64,000 nt of DNA from Acanthamoeba sp. SK_2022b. Lineage: Eukaryota > Discosea > Longamoebia > Acanthamoebidae. Shown here in pieces: positions 35,409 to 47,650 of this stretch (the first letter of the stretch is position 1; each line of letters opens with the position of its first letter). The position numbers and the translations under genes were made by a program. Location of the stretch: contig JANDJZ010000119.1 of assembly GCA_027943245.1 (NCBI GenBank), positions 62,001-126,000 on the forward strand, read 5' to 3'. The notes under the pieces are model-generated. The model made no database searches, was not told the origin of the DNA, and worked only from the letters and a program-made list of their open reading frames with translations.

Positions 35409-38400
35409 ATGCTGTCTACTCAATCTTCATCGATCTTTCTCAAGAGCAAGGAAGAGGCGATGCCTCATGTCCTCGCCTGGTACGAATCCTCTCCTGCCCT
35501 CAAGCAGCTTCAGAATCATCCCCTGGAGGTCAGCTTTTTATCTGCCTCGGGACACCGACCACACCTCAAACAAGATGTGATGCGTCAACAACGCAACAAC
35601 AATCTTGTCGTCGTGGTACGGACAGAACTAGCGGCTTCTTAGCCACCCGCACCACCAGGAAAATAAGGTTTTTATGCCCTATTATGGATATAGGTGACTT
35701 GTATCTGTTTCCGCACGCGCCACATTCCATGGTTGTTGATGCTTGGACGTCCTTCTTTTTAATCCCATCCCAACCCTGCCTACCCAAATCTTGGACGCCT
35801 CCCTACTACCCACAGCCCAAACTTTTGCTTCGCATCGGGGTGGGCATGGTGTCGGTTGTCTGTGGTACCCTACCCGTACCCTAGGGCTCAGAGCACGGAG
35901 TTCGTGCCCGAGAAAAGGGAAGAGGGCGATTGATTCACCAAACTGACTCTCTGCTGACGGATACCAGGTTAGGACGAACCTACGAGGAAAGGCCTGGGAG
36001 CATGCTGCTCAAGAAGGACGTGCACGCATCCTACTCAGCCTTCTGCGTCGAGCACCGTTTCGAGACCACCACCAACGCCGCGTTCGGCAAGATGTTCAAG
36101 CGCGTCTTCCCCGCGGCTGGTGCACACCTGACCCTCCGGTAGGGTGGCGTGGCCGTGACGACGTTGGCGCTGACATGTGATGATGGATCTTCCTTCACCA
36201 GAGGTGCGACGGTTGGTGAAGCACAACGAGACCACCTTCTTCTACGAGAACATGGCGGAGCAGGCGACCGGGAAGGCACCCAGCCCCACGTCGACATCCA
36301 CGTCATCTGCGACGTCCAGGCAGGCGCTATCCGACCTCCACGCGAACCGACAACCCGACGCGCCCTTGGGCTCTCCGGAAGATCAGGAACCACAGTTGAT
36401 CCAACCCCTGCAGTACCGCGTGAAGAAGATGACACTGACCTCCTCGTCGCGGAGTACGCGCTCTGCACCGACAACTGCGGCTGGCGCCCGAGACCGGCGA
36501 CCCCGATTGGAGGGCAGTACGCGTAGCCCGAAGAGGCGGACGAGCGCCAAGGTGGGGAAGGACCAGCCGAGTGGGCGAGATACCAGCAAGCACCACATGG
36601 AGGGCCAAGACGACGACGACGACGAGGAGGAGCGAGAGATGGAAGAGAGCGCCGGGGGATCGAACGTCGAGACTGAGACTACGCGACAAGGTGGCGAGCC
36701 TTCAGAGGAGGAGACGGCGCGGCTAGGGCTGGCCAACCTCTCGTCGTGGGCGAATGACGCCCAGCTGGGCTTCAGCGACACACTGCACCAGTTCTGCCAG
36801 ATCTACCGCCACGAGATGTGGGGATTCCGGTATGCAACATGCACACAACCACGGACGCCTCTAAAGAGAGGGAGAATCTGACCTTAGTCGCGATTTGGTG
36901 TGCAAAGCCCGATCAATCCCTCGATGGTGGAGTACCCAACGCTGTCGTACATATTCAACACCGATGACGGGCGGTCCGAAAGAAGTGTTCTGTCGGTTGC
37001 TGCTCACTACGTCGTAAGTGCGGGTACGAGTGTCGACACCCCAAAAAAGGGGAAAGCCTTGACCAGTCGCTTTCCAGGTTACCTGTTGCTGGGGGACGTC
37101 ACGCATGGCCGCGAATTCTTTTGGAAGGCTCGAGAGCACCTCTCCTACGTGTTCGACTCATCCAACTATGATGCCGCCTGTCTGCTCAAACACCTGGTAC
37201 GCTTCCTCTACGCTTCCGTCCCGACATCGCGGTCGTGTATTGGGAAGAGCCAGACAGACTCACATTCTTGATTTCAGGCATGGATGGCGATGCTCTTCAG
37301 CACAAACGGGTCAGAGGGATACGGCCGGGAGACCTACTACCTTTCCCTGTGCAAGAACATCTGCCAGGCTCTGGGGGTACGCGTACTCCCGATCAGCGTG
37401 CTTTGGTATCAGTTGCGGGCAGAAAGCTCACGTGAGCCCTGACACAGGCCGAAAACGATGGGCTATTCCTGAGCACCCTGAAGACGATGGCCATACGAGA
37501 ACGAACAACCTCATATGAAGGAGAGATTCAGAAAGCCATGCGCGGTCCCCATTTTCAGAACGGTTGGAAGAACGTTGGGTGCGTGGCTTGATCCTTCTCG
37601 GTGCGTTTTCACCGTGACCTCGTGGTGACCTCCTGTTCGCAAACCCAGTCCACTGGCCCCCCACCTGCGATTCAACGAGATACTCAACAACCAGCTGCTC
37701 GAGAGCTACAAGAACATCGTGTTGTTGATCGAATTGACTCGCCAGGCTGGTATGGCAGCCAGTTGAGGTGGTGGGTGAGGGTCCTCGTTTCTGATTAACC
37801 CCGCGCCTCGAATGTGACAGACCACTTTCAACCGTTGAGTTCAGTCGTCCAGGGCTTCATCAAGGAGCTGCGGGAGATACAGCGATACGAGGATGGATAC
37901 CAGCACATATATGGGTACGAGGCGTAGGATTCCTCACTCTGGTTGCGTGCCTTTGTGTTTTGACTGGCGACACACAGAGAGAACCCACCACCGAGATCGT
38001 GTGCCATAAACATATCCTGCGTGATGGTATGCCGGACGATCATCTACAACCACCTCAACGACTACGAAGCGGTGATGCAACACCTGCGAGGTACGATCGA
38101 TCGTCGCACGCCCCTAATTCATTCGAATGATGTCTCACGCCTTTGGCCACTGCAGCCTTGGTGCAGCACTTCGCGCGTATCGATGCGACCTCCTTGGCCA
38201 TTGTCCTGACGGAGTTTGCGTCACGCGGCTTGTTCTGGCGGGAAGTCGTGTGTGTGATGCTGCAACACCGCCTTTACGATCAGCTCAATCACCTCACGCA
38301 AATCGTGCATCCGCTTAGGCAACACTTCTACTGGGTTGACGCAGAGATGAGGTATGCGATTGATTCCACTTGCGTTACAGAAGACCGGGCTCACCTCTCT

Positions 38401-38725
38401 GCCCGGCCGCAGTAATGTGGAGAAGGCGATGAGCGAGGCTCATTCCGTGCGAGAATCCTATCCTCCATTCGCTTCTCATTCGTTGCCCACTCTTCCCTCG
38501 TTGCACTACGCCTCTCGGTCGCCACAACAGTCATTCAACTCTCTCCCGCCACGTAGCCCCTCGCCGCTCTTCCCTTACCAGACCTTGGCCCTGCCCCCGC
38601 AGCTGCCCGACTTCCGCGAGACTCTGGGTCTTCCAAACCTGGACCACGCTCCTCTTTCCTTTCTCTCCAGCCCCAGCAAAGAGGAGAAGCACAAGACACA
38701 CGGCACCAGCAAAAAAGAAGAATAA
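35409..38725 (+). CDS. RFX-type winged-helix DNA-binding protein
   Basis: A candidate first exon (ATG 35409-35528) ends in a helix, ALKQLQNHPLE. The next supported exons (about 35965-36114 and 36203 on) build the RFX domain: TYEERPGSMLLKKDVHASY, SAFCVEHRFETTTNAAFGKM, FKRVFPAAEVRRLVKHNETT, FFYENM (split here for length). The splice 36119/36201 joins FPAAE to VRRL. The spacing YE..S..(K/R)..(L/V)Y..Y..FC......N.A.FGK..R..FP....RRL.....T.(Y/F).Y matches RFX proteins. Downstream exons are acidic, then helical (LQHL, REIQRYEDGYQHIYG, VVCVMLQHRLYDQLNHLTQIVH), perhaps the dimerization-type region of RFX. The tail is Ser/Pro-rich and ends in KEE. RFX proteins bind X-box DNA. The joins between first and second exons and around 36830-37080 remain unresolved. 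Confidence 0.72.
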
Positions 38726-38815
38726 ACGCAAAATCCACGACGACCCTTTTCCTGGATTTGTCCTTAATAACAAAAAGAAGAAGAAAAGCAAACAGACAAG
38801 ACAAAGCAAAAGGAG

Positions 38816-41487
38816 ATGGATTGGGAAGGTGCCGGCAGAGGTGGCGGGAGAGCCCGAGGCGGTCGCGGTGGTGGCGGCCGAGGTGGTGCGCCCAAACGGC
38901 AGGGCGTGAAGAGTGCCCTGGCCACTCAATTCAATCGTGAGCGGGGAGGTACTGGCAATTTTGTGATCTTGTGCGATTTCTGTTTCTGAGCGGCACTCTT
39001 TTGCTGCGATTCACCACGTTTGAGTGATGCAGGCAGAGGCCGCGGTCGTGGTAGAGGCCGGGGCGACTCCCGGGGCGGAGACTTCGAATCTGACAAGCAA
39101 TTTGGATTCAAGTTGATGGTACGGTTGGTCAGAAGCTGACACTCGCGGCTTACCTATCTTGCTGCCAACAACAGGTGCAAAACATCGCTTCCGAGACGAA
39201 GATCCAGGACCTCGTGGCGTTCTTGCAGAGCAAAGCGGAGCAGTCCTTCTCCGTAAGCGAGGTAAGCACACTTCACTCGCGCGTCATGACAACATCTTTG
39301 CTTCTGGCCCAGAAGCTCTGATGCACGGCTTGCCCATTCTCATCGCCGCAGAGCTACATCAAAGACGGCAAGGCGTTTCTCGTCATTGACAACCGCCAGG
39401 AGTCGATTGCCGTTCAAAAGCTGAGCGGCATTCGATACGGCCAGAGCAAGGTACATCTCGCCTCCTCCTATCATCGTTCGTGTTCGCAGGGCTCTCTGGA
39501 CAGATCCTCAAGCCTGACTTCATACCTTCAGCTCTTCATCAAGCCAGTCAAGTTTTCGGGCACCTCGGCGATGAACGAGAAGTACAAGTCCGCGCTGGTG
39601 GCTCTCGTCGAACCTCGCTTCAATGCCCAGGCCAACTACCTCAACTTGTCCAAGGCGCAGGGTATCGAGGTCGAGGGCTTCAAGATGGACTTCAACAACG
39701 TGGCTACCATGCGTGCCCTATGGTCTATCATCGCTCAAAAATGCCCCTCGGTACGCTCAAATCTTAGCGCCATGCCAATGGCCGTTCTCATTTAACAATC
39801 GTTCTGCGCACAAACAGGTCTCGACGATCAACCTGGCCAGCAACCGCATCCACAACCTTGCGGCGTTCAAGGACATCACCAACCAGTTCTCTGGCCTGGT
39901 GAATCTGAGCTTGGAGGTACCTAGCATTTGATATAAAGCTAACTCGCATCAATGGCTCACGGCCAATGTCGATGCTTGCTACCAACAGGAAAACAACATC
40001 TCCGACTTCAAGCAACTCGACAACCTCAAGCAAGTCAAGCTGCGCGAGCTCGTGCTGGCTGGCAATCCCATCTCGGCCGAACTTGACGAGACCACATACA
40101 GAAGGTGAGATGTCGTTTCGCAACGTGACCTGATCTGGGCTTGAATTGACGGACTGCGTGGGCGGGTCGGCTACTGCAGCCAAGTTACGCGCCGCTTCCC
40201 GGCGCTCAAATACCTGGACAGGGTCAAGCTTCAGCCGGTGATCTCGTTCGATATTCCTAGCTATGTCCTACAGAGCGTGCTGCCTCCCTCCCAGCCGTCC
40301 TACTTTGACTCCCCGCAGCGGCAAACGCTCGCGGTCGACTTCCTGCGGAAGTACGAACTATTCCCACCTCTCTATCTGCGTATGGTTCTAATGGATGTAC
40401 ACTCACACGGGCGTACACACAAGGTTCTACGAGCTTTACGACAAGAACAGGCAAGGGTTGCTAGAGGTGTACACAGACTTCAGCTTTTTCTCGCTCTCCG
40501 TGGGCGCCCTGGAGCGTCAGAGTGATAAGGAGAAACAAAAGAACCTTGGCGACTATATCCAGGCCAGCAGGAACTTGCTCAAGGTTCGTCGATAGATGGG
40601 AGCTCCAGTGCTGGTGACTGTAACACCGTGGCTCACGTTCCGTTCACGGGTGCAGGTGGAGGATATGGAACAAAGGGTGGAGCTGCTGCACACAGGGCGT
40701 GTGAACATCGTGCATCTGCTCTCCAAGCTGCCGGCCTCGCATCACCAACTCGAACACTTCACCGTCGATTCCTACATGCTGCCTCCAGTCGGAACGCTGC
40801 AGATCATGTCCGTGAACGTGCACGGGCACTTCTGGGAAGGTATGCAGCTTTTGAGCTCTCCTTCTGGCTGTTGCACGCTCTTATCCCACGTCGCGCCACA
40901 CACACGCCCACGCACCATGCAGTGGAAACGGGAGTCAACCGTTCGTTTGATCGAAGCTTCCTTCTCACTCCGGCTCCGCCCGGATCGCGGGCCCTACAAT
41001 ACGGACTGCCCGTGGTGGTGATGAACGACATGCTGCACGTGCGAAACTACATTCCCGCCGCTGGTGAGACTCTCTCCAAGCCGCCAGCCATCGGCAGCCC
41101 GGGACCCAGCCTCTCCATTCCGCCGCCCTCCCTCTCGCTCACGCCAACTAGTCCGTTCACTTCTGCGGCCTCGAGCGAGGTACACGGGCTAGCTTTTTTT
41201 AAAATCTATTTTTTAATCTATTTTTTTAACCACGCTGATGGACGTGGCGCAGGACCTGGTGCAAAAGCTGTCGTATGTGACTGACATGAACGCGGCTACG
41301 GCGAGGACGTGCCTCGAACGGAACGGCTGGGACTATGCCAAGGCGCTTGCCAACTTCTACGACCTCAAGGTAGCCCAACCCTTCATTCTTTAGCTTTCGC
41401 AAGGCGCTGCGTGTAACCACTGTGGGCGTACGTGCGTCAACAGGCAAAGGGACTTGTCCCGCCGGAGGCCTTCACCACAAAGCAATG
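38816..41487 (+). CDS. NXF1: mRNA export receptor NXF1/TAP homologue
   Basis: The N-terminus is Gly/Arg-rich (RGG-type), as in RNA-binding adaptors. Exons 39033-39118, 39175-39261 and 39352-39450 give an RRM-like fold (FKLMVQNIASETKIQDLVAF, then KAFLVIDNRQESIAVQKLSG). Four LRRs follow (ALVEPRFNAQANYLNLSKAQ, INLASNRIHNLAAFKDI, LVNLSLEENNISDFKQLDNL and LRELVLAGNPIS). Next is RRFPALKYLDRVKLQPVISFD and SQPSYFDSPQRQTLAVDFLR, the classic link into the NTF2-like domain (FYELYDKNRQGLLEVY; NIVHLLSKLPASHHQ). The last exon pair is a TAP-C UBA domain (VTDMNAATARTCLERNGWDY, AKALANFYDLK). Domain order and length match metazoan NXF1. With an NXT1 partner it would carry mRNPs through nuclear pores by binding FG repeats. 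A Ser/Pro linker of about 40 residues separates NTF2L and TAP-C. Confidence 0.95.
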
Positions 41488-41988
41488 ATGAACACAGCCA
41501 GTAGCCTTTTTTGTCGACCCTAGCCCTTGCTGTTGGTTTTGCTGTTCATCGTGTCACTGTCTACTAGAATGGGCTTATGTCCACCAGCATGATGGTGCAG
41601 TAATAAGGAAGAGGAGAAATGACCAATAGACCCCGCATGTTCACCGTCAGCACCAGTGCTTGGACAGCTGCTCTGGTTGGGCAGATCCCGTATCTTTTCC
41701 GTTTTATTTTCTGGCTGCGGGTGACGGTCAGGTGATGGACATGGATGACCCGCTGAAAGAGGAGCGAGCCGCGGACCGGACACAACACTCGGGCCAAGAA
41801 GAAAGCAAGACCTCCACCTACGATCATCGCGTACCACCTACCAGGACGTTAAAGTACGGAAAAACGTACCAGGACCGACCCGGACTTCAGTCTCGTTTGA
41901 ATCGTCACTTGCCTTCCTCTTCAGCTTCACCGGACTGCTGCCCCCAGACACACCCACCCCCCTTTCTCGCGAGGCATCGTTCGCCTCT
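41488..41988. other. Intergenic; no gene supported
   Basis: About 500 bp between the NXF1 stop and the next ATG on the same strand. Overlapping short frames on both strands carry no recognisable motif. Presumed 3' UTR, promoter and 5' UTR. Confidence 0.6.
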
Positions 41989-44987
41989 ATGAGCGGGCTA
42001 TCAGCTCCGTACGCGCTCCTTCGCAGCAAGACTGTCGCCCTGGTGTGCCTACTGCTTCTGGCCGGCACCACGACCAGCGCCACCTACCCGCGTCCCCATC
42101 TTTCCACACCGACCCAGCGTTCCCCCTACGAAGCATATATCCTGCCCGTGCATGACGAGTGCATGCGCGGCACGGCCAGCTCTGTGGCCGATCACCTTTA
42201 CCGCGACCACAGGAACTACCGGTACCGATGCGTCTGTCTGGTCCTTCCTGGCATTTCTGCTCCCTGAAGGCTCACGGGAATCTGGCCAGTACCATATCGC
42301 AGGCCTTGTTTCCGACGGAGGGCGACCACTCGCTGATTGTGTGGGTCGACATCGAATGGTGGAACGGCACGCGCAGCCCGCCCGGTGTGCGGGACGAGTG
42401 GGCGTGGAGCACCTCATGCCTCTACGTCGTGCTGCCGCTCGAGCTATTCCCCTTGCTCTCCATTTGGGTCTTCAACCCAGAGCAGCGCATGCAAGAGGTA
42501 CGCGTAGTGCCCCCTCCCCTTCCTTCCGTCCGTGGCGAATTCGCCCTCCGGTGCTGATAAGGACTATTGGGGGAAACAGGTAACGGTCTCCCTACCACCA
42601 TTCTGTTCCAACGTCACGGCTGAGCAGGCCAACACCGCCCTCTACCTGAGCATCAAGAGGGTATGACGCAAGTTCTTGCAACTACTCGAGATCGAAGACC
42701 TGTACTGATGATGGTAACCCAGATGGAGGCCTATGTTCGCAACCGGGACGACCCGGATCCCGACCTCAGCATGACCCAGTGCGTGGTGGCCTTTGACGGC
42801 AGCGGCCAGATCGCGTCTGAAAGCGACGAGGTTGGACTGGACAAGGTGACGATGCGACCTTCCATCATTTCCCCTGAACAATCCCCCTAACGGCGAGGTG
42901 CAGGCCTACCTCTTGTTCTACCTGAACCTGGCCGGTATCGGCTTGTTGGTGCTCGCCCTCGTCTTCCTCGCAGTCCAGTACATTGTCGACTGGCTCAACG
43001 TAGATCGACTCAGCGACATTGGGGACAGCCCATCCCGAGAGGACGACGACCATCCACACCTCTACGTGGGCTCAAAGGTCAAGTTTGACGAGGGGGCAAA
43101 CGGAATTGATGGACGCGGCCGCCCCGCCAGCGGCGACAGCTACGGCAGCGTGGACCACCAGGCCTACGTCAACGAGCAGGGTCACGTTGTGCACGTAGCC
43201 AGCGACGACAGCGACGACTCCGACTACGCCGACCCAGACAACGACGAAGATGCCTTCGCCAAGCGCCACATATCCGGTGAGATGGGCGACGTGCTCCACG
43301 ACGAAGGCTATCGGGCTGGGCGGTCTTATGGCGGGTTCCTACAGCAGACGGGCGCCGCGGGCTCGGTGGCAGAGGCTCGGAGGAACTCCAGACATCGCCT
43401 GCACGAGGGTGAGGTGGCGCAGATCAAGGGCGGCCTTCAGCGGTGCCGTGCTCGTATCATGCGGCTCCGCAGCGAACTGGCGAGCCTCGAGGCCGACCTC
43501 TCGCCGGGCAGCGCATCCGCGGCATCACAGCGCGCGGCGGGCCAGATCAAGATCGCCATCGGCGAGGCGCGGGTGATAGAGGAGGAGATCCGCCTGTGCG
43601 AGGCCGAGGCGCGCATGCTCGAGGAGGCCGGTGTCTGCTCTCTCCTCAAAGGTACAGCCGCTGGCCACAGCGACATCTACTGTGCTGCCGTTCTCCGGAG
43701 CTTTTCTCTCCACCCACGCTGATTTGAGGCTTGCGTGGGCTTGTTTGTGGAAACAGCCAAGGAGATGAAATACGACTTTCTGATGATGAAGCGCGAGATG
43801 CTAGACCTCAAGAAGCGGCTGTGGGAGGCCGAGAAGGCAGCTTGGACAGCCGAAGACGACCTGCGGCGACGCAAGCAGCGAAGCGCCGTGTGGGAGAACT
43901 ACCTCCGCGCGCTCATCGAGTCGCCCCTCCTGTGCGACCTTCTGTGCGCGAGCTTCCTGGCCTTCCTCATCAACTTCTACACCTCCATGCTGGGACCGTT
44001 CGCCAAGGCGGCGATCGTCCCCCTATTCGTCGTCAACCTGGTGTGCTTCGTCCCGTGGCTCGTCGACTTTGTGCTCCATCGGCTGGGCTCACTCGCCTTC
44101 ATGCTCTGCTGCTCGTGCTTCTTTCTCTGCGAGCGACGACGCTCCCCGCGCATCATTGCTTCGTCCAGGGTGCGCGCGCCCCCATTGTTGCGTAGAGTGC
44201 GTGGGGGCCTGCGCTGATGGCAAATGTGTACAGGACGATGATGATATTACGGAGGAGGGCGCAAGCGACAGAAAGGCGAACGTGTGGGTGCTGCTGCCGA
44301 TCGTCGTGGTGTTGGTGCTCCACTTCGCCTTCTTTCTGACATGGATCGCCCTAGCTACCATGTTCGACTTTGCCTACTCCCTCGAGATCATCTGCCTCCT
44401 CATCGTCATGCTCTTCCACCTCTTCATGAGCATCAAGCTCGTGCTCAAGATTGTGCGCCGCATCCGAGGTATGTCCCTCATTTGGAACTACTCTGGTCCG
44501 GCCTCTTGCTCCTTGCAACCTCCTCACTGCCCTTCGGCCACCAGAGGATGCTGCCGAGGCGAAGCGAATTGCTGCAGGCCGCGCCCGCGAGGACACAGAC
44601 TACGAGGAAGAGGCCGTGTTTGGTGAGGACAGCCACAAGGACGAAGCGCGAGCGGCCGCTGCGGTGGCGGAGGACGAGAGACGGGCGCCGGCGCGCGCCT
44701 TCGGGTGGTGCCCCAGTCCCGTGCGCGCCTGCGTGAGCGGGTGGGTGTGGTTCCTGCTCATGATGCTCAGCCTGCTGGCCGCGCTCGTGGTCTTCCTCGT
44801 GTGGCTGCACGCCGGCTACCACACCTTTGCCCGCCAGAAGACGGCCGGCCTGCAGCTCCTGCTCACCTTCATCACCCTGTTCGTCCTCTTCCTTGAGCGT
44901 CAGATCATCAACCTCGACATGAGCCGTAGAGGTTACCTTCGCAGCTTCCCTCGCCTCGTGCGACGGCTTCTCAACAGCGGAGGATAA
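41989..44987 (+). CDS. Unrecognised multi-pass membrane protein with signal peptide and luminal domain
   Basis: No family recognised. ATG 41989 starts a signal peptide (TVALVCLLLLAGTTTSA). The luminal part has four or more Cys residues and Asn-glycosylation sites (CMRGTASSVADHLY, VDIEWWNGTRSPP, CSNVTAEQANTALYLSI, DPDLSMTQCVVAF). A first helix, LNLAGIGLLVLALVFLAVQ, follows at about 42925. A cytosolic loop of about 250 residues is acidic, then coiled coil (GGLQRCRARIMRLRSELASL ... EEEIRLCEAEARMLEEAG and MKREMLDLKKRLWEAEKA). Four or five more helices follow (LLCASFLAFLINF, FAKAAIVPLFVVNLVCFVPW, LLPIVVVLVLHFAFFLTWIA, FLLMMLSLLAALVVFLVWLH, LQLLLTFITLFVLFLE). The layout of ectodomain, coiled loop and helix bundle is consistent with a surface or endomembrane receptor, but that is inference. 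Frame is continuous across at least seven introns. Confidence 0.78.
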
Positions 44988-45126
44988 CGGCTTAATGAAG
45001 CTTTAAAGAGTGCCCACAAGAAAACACAGGGCACAGAATGGACCTAGGGTGTTACGAACAGCTAATCATACATCAAACTCATATATACAGCCCGAAGAGG
45101 AAAAGGAGTGCTGTGGTGAGGCGTTT

Positions 45127-45792
45127 TCAAAAGAGAGAGCATCCCTTGGCCTTTAGAAGCTTCGCCTTTCTGCCGACCGGTTTTGGCATAGCGTCCTTTG
45201 TTGCCCTCTGGCGAATGTCTCGCACGAGGTTGAAGAAGCACTGCTCGACATTGATGCGTGACTTGGCCGATGCTTCGAGGTATTGACAGTTGAACGACTT
45301 GGCCAGGTCCGCAGCCTCGGCGGTTGTCACAACTCGCTCTGACTCGAGGTCGCACTTGTTGCCCACCAGCACCATCGGCACGCCATCACCCTCCTCTTTG
45401 ACCCGTAGTATCTGCTCACGGAAGACCGCCAGCTCCTCGAACGACGAATGGGAAGTGATGGAGTATACGCAGAGGAAGCCCTGGCCTGTACGCATGTACT
45501 GATCCCTCATGGCACTGATGCCCAGCACACGCACAGGGTGAGCAACTGATCAATTGTAAATGGGAACAGATATCAGTTGAAGATACCTGAACTCTTCCTG
45601 GCCGGCCGTGTCGAGGATGTCGAGAAGGCACGTGGTGCCATCGATGGCCACCTGCATGCGGTAGGAGTCCTCGATGGTTGGGTCGTAGTCATCCATGAAG
45701 TGATGGTTGATCAGCTGGATCGTCAGCGCTGACTTACCAACTCCTCCTGTGCCCACCACCACAATCTTGTACAAAATCGATTCTACCGCCAT
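45127..45792 (-). CDS. Ras-family small GTPase
   Basis: Two exons, join(45587..45792,45127..45514) read on the minus strand, encode 197 residues. All five G boxes are present: [13 protein letters not shown] (P-loop, with Thr at the place of Ras Ala11), the effector loop [31 protein letters not shown] (the splice restores FSAMR), [10 protein letters not shown] and YLEASAKSR. The hypervariable tail is Lys-rich and ends in CSLF, a CAAX box for prenylation; Phe at the last position fits farnesyl or geranylgeranyl transfer. The effector loop is identical to that of canonical Ras, so Raf/PI3K-type effectors are plausible. It ends 140 bp from the convergent membrane-protein gene. It is one of probably several Ras paralogues (inference). 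Confidence 0.96.
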
Positions 45793-46329
45793 CGCGATCG
45801 TGTGCTACTCTTGTTGATAACACAGCTTTCTTCTTTTTATCAGGTGCGGCTAAAGATAGACGAGTTTCTATTGGACTCTATTTTTACGACGGTCGACATT
45901 AGGACCGGTTAACAGAAAGGCTCATCTCTTCTTCCTTATGGCGACCAACGACCAGTAGTCGCGAACGGCTCTTGGTGGTCGGCCACACAGTTTCGTTTCG
46001 TCGTCGCGCCGGTGCACCGTCGGCGGGTGCGAGAACCGGGCCGCGCCCCAGCGCACCATCTGCGAGAAGCACAAGAAGCAGCAGCAGCGGGCACGGCTCA
46101 GGCAAGCCTCGACGCCAAGGTCTCCTCCTCCTTTTCATCATCGTCATCGTCGTCGGGGCCCACCCTGCCCCCGCTCTCCTCCCTCTCCCTCTCCTCTCCC
46201 TCTTCCATTCTCCTCTTGCCCACCCACGACGCCTGACGCCCCTTTCCTCCTCTGGTGTCGCATCTGCTTGCCCATAAACGAGGACAAACGATTTGATATT
46301 TATATTTATATTTATATTTATATATGGAC
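45793..46329. other. Intergenic region upstream of Ras gene
   Basis: About 540 bp between the Ras start and the first recognisable PIG-K remnant. It holds a Ser/Pro-rich frame on plus and an Arg-rich one on minus, neither with a recognisable domain, plus an AT-rich repeat at 46296-46325. A Ras promoter must lie here. No tRNA-like sequence seen. Confidence 0.5.
46296..46325. repeat. (TATATT)n AT-rich short tandem repeat
   Basis: About five copies of a TTTATA-type hexamer in an otherwise GC-rich region. Confidence 0.85.
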
Positions 46330-47480
46330 AGATTGCAGAGGATCCCCAATTTAATGTGTCCAAGATAGAAAGCTTTTTCAATTCATCGGGTCGCCCTCCA
46401 CTCAACCGCACACCAACAACTAGGCCGGGCTCGTGCGTTCTCTCCCACCTTCCATTCCCCCTCACAACTTCGCCAACGACATTTGGTTTCGCACATCTGC
46501 GCGCTACGAATGTGGGCAGGTGTAGAGACCTCCATCTTTTATGGCACAACTACCGACACGTCGCCAACGTGCTGAGCGTGTACCACACCGTGCGCCGACT
46601 GGGCATTCCTGACAGTACACCCACCACCTCCACTTGTTGCTGCTTGTCGGGCGAGCCTCACAGAGCTCTCCTGCCATGCTCAGGTCAAATCATCCTCATG
46701 ATCGCCGATGACCTGGTCAGCCTGCAACACGCGCAACTCCCACCCGGGCACCGTCTACAACAATAGGTTGGCACTGGGCCCCCCCCCACGCCACGTCAGC
46801 TCAGCCTCGTCTGTCTGACTGCCGCACTCCTCCCGCAGAAACCACAACCTCAAAACATGTACGGGTCGGAGATCGAGGTGGACTATCGCGGCGCTACGAG
46901 GTGTCGGTGTGGAGAACTTCATTCGCGTGCTCACGGGTCCCGCCCGTTGACTCCCACGCCGCCTCCTGCTGCCGTCTCACATCCTTCCGATGGACTGTGC
47001 GTTGGTTGTGATGTTGTGGCCACACCTCTTCTTCTCGAGGGCAGGCCGGCATGATCACGAAAGCGTGCCCCCGATCCAAGCGGCTGATGACCGACGAGCT
47101 GCAGCGGAGCAACGCGCTCATGTACATGTATGACCGGCCACGGAGGTGACGAGTTCCTCCGAAGTTCCAGGACTTTGAAGAGATATGCAGCAGGTACGCC
47201 TACCAGCCTTCGCTTGCGATGCGGGACGCCTTTCTGATCCAACTATCGAACAGACCTCTTCTCTCGCCCGCCTCAATAACGTGCCTCCCCTGCCCTCGAC
47301 CCTCGAGTTGGAGAGCCGTCAATTGACGCGTGGTGTGGTGAGAACCGCTTGGCCAGGTTCTGCTTACGGGACTTCTTCGGGTCGGTCCTGCAGGTGCATA
47401 CCACGGCGCGTGGCTCCCCGCTGGGCAAGTGAAGACCCTGCAGCTGTTATTGAGAGTGTGGCCTGCGTTACAACGCACGA
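46330..47480 (+). pseudogene. Decayed GPI8/PIG-K (GPI-transamidase catalytic subunit) copy
   Basis: Pieces of PIG-K can be read in order but in different frames: KIESFFNSSG (46357), WHNYRHVANVLSVYHTVRRL followed by GIPDS, an intact intron, IILMIADDL (46688), NTRNSHPGTVYNN in another frame (46730), MYGSEIEVDYRG (46857), then YEVS and ENFIRVLTG, SKRLMTDE, RSNALMYM and TGHGGDEF with the catalytic-His motif, each after a shift of 1-2 or 4 bases. The in-frame reading is broken at about 46710, 46890, 46905, 47097 and 47128. The segment with the catalytic Cys was not found. Retained introns argue against a processed copy. PIG-K attaches proteins to GPI anchors in the ER; this copy cannot encode it. 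A clustered run of assembly errors is the other explanation. A functional copy should exist elsewhere. Confidence 0.75.
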
Positions 47481-47650
47481 GGGCTTGGAATTTTTGGCCT
47501 GTAACGGAGTTTGGCTTGCAAGGCCTAATTGGTTAGCGGGGTTGAAGGAAAAAGAGGTTCTTGGTGCGAGCTCGAGTCTGTTCTTTACTTCTCCCTTCCA
47601 CACAACGTACAAACCTACAAGCAACTCGACCAGCAACGTCTACTACAAAC

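Noticed and set aside
35081..35642. Overlapping plus ORFs before the RFX exons
   Set aside because: Only the part from ATG 35409 reads like protein; the rest is Arg/Pro-rich without motifs.
45899..46549. 216-codon minus ORF upstream of Ras
   Set aside because: Low-complexity Arg/Gly sequence reading through an AT repeat as (IN)n; no motif, and it overlaps PIG-K remnants.
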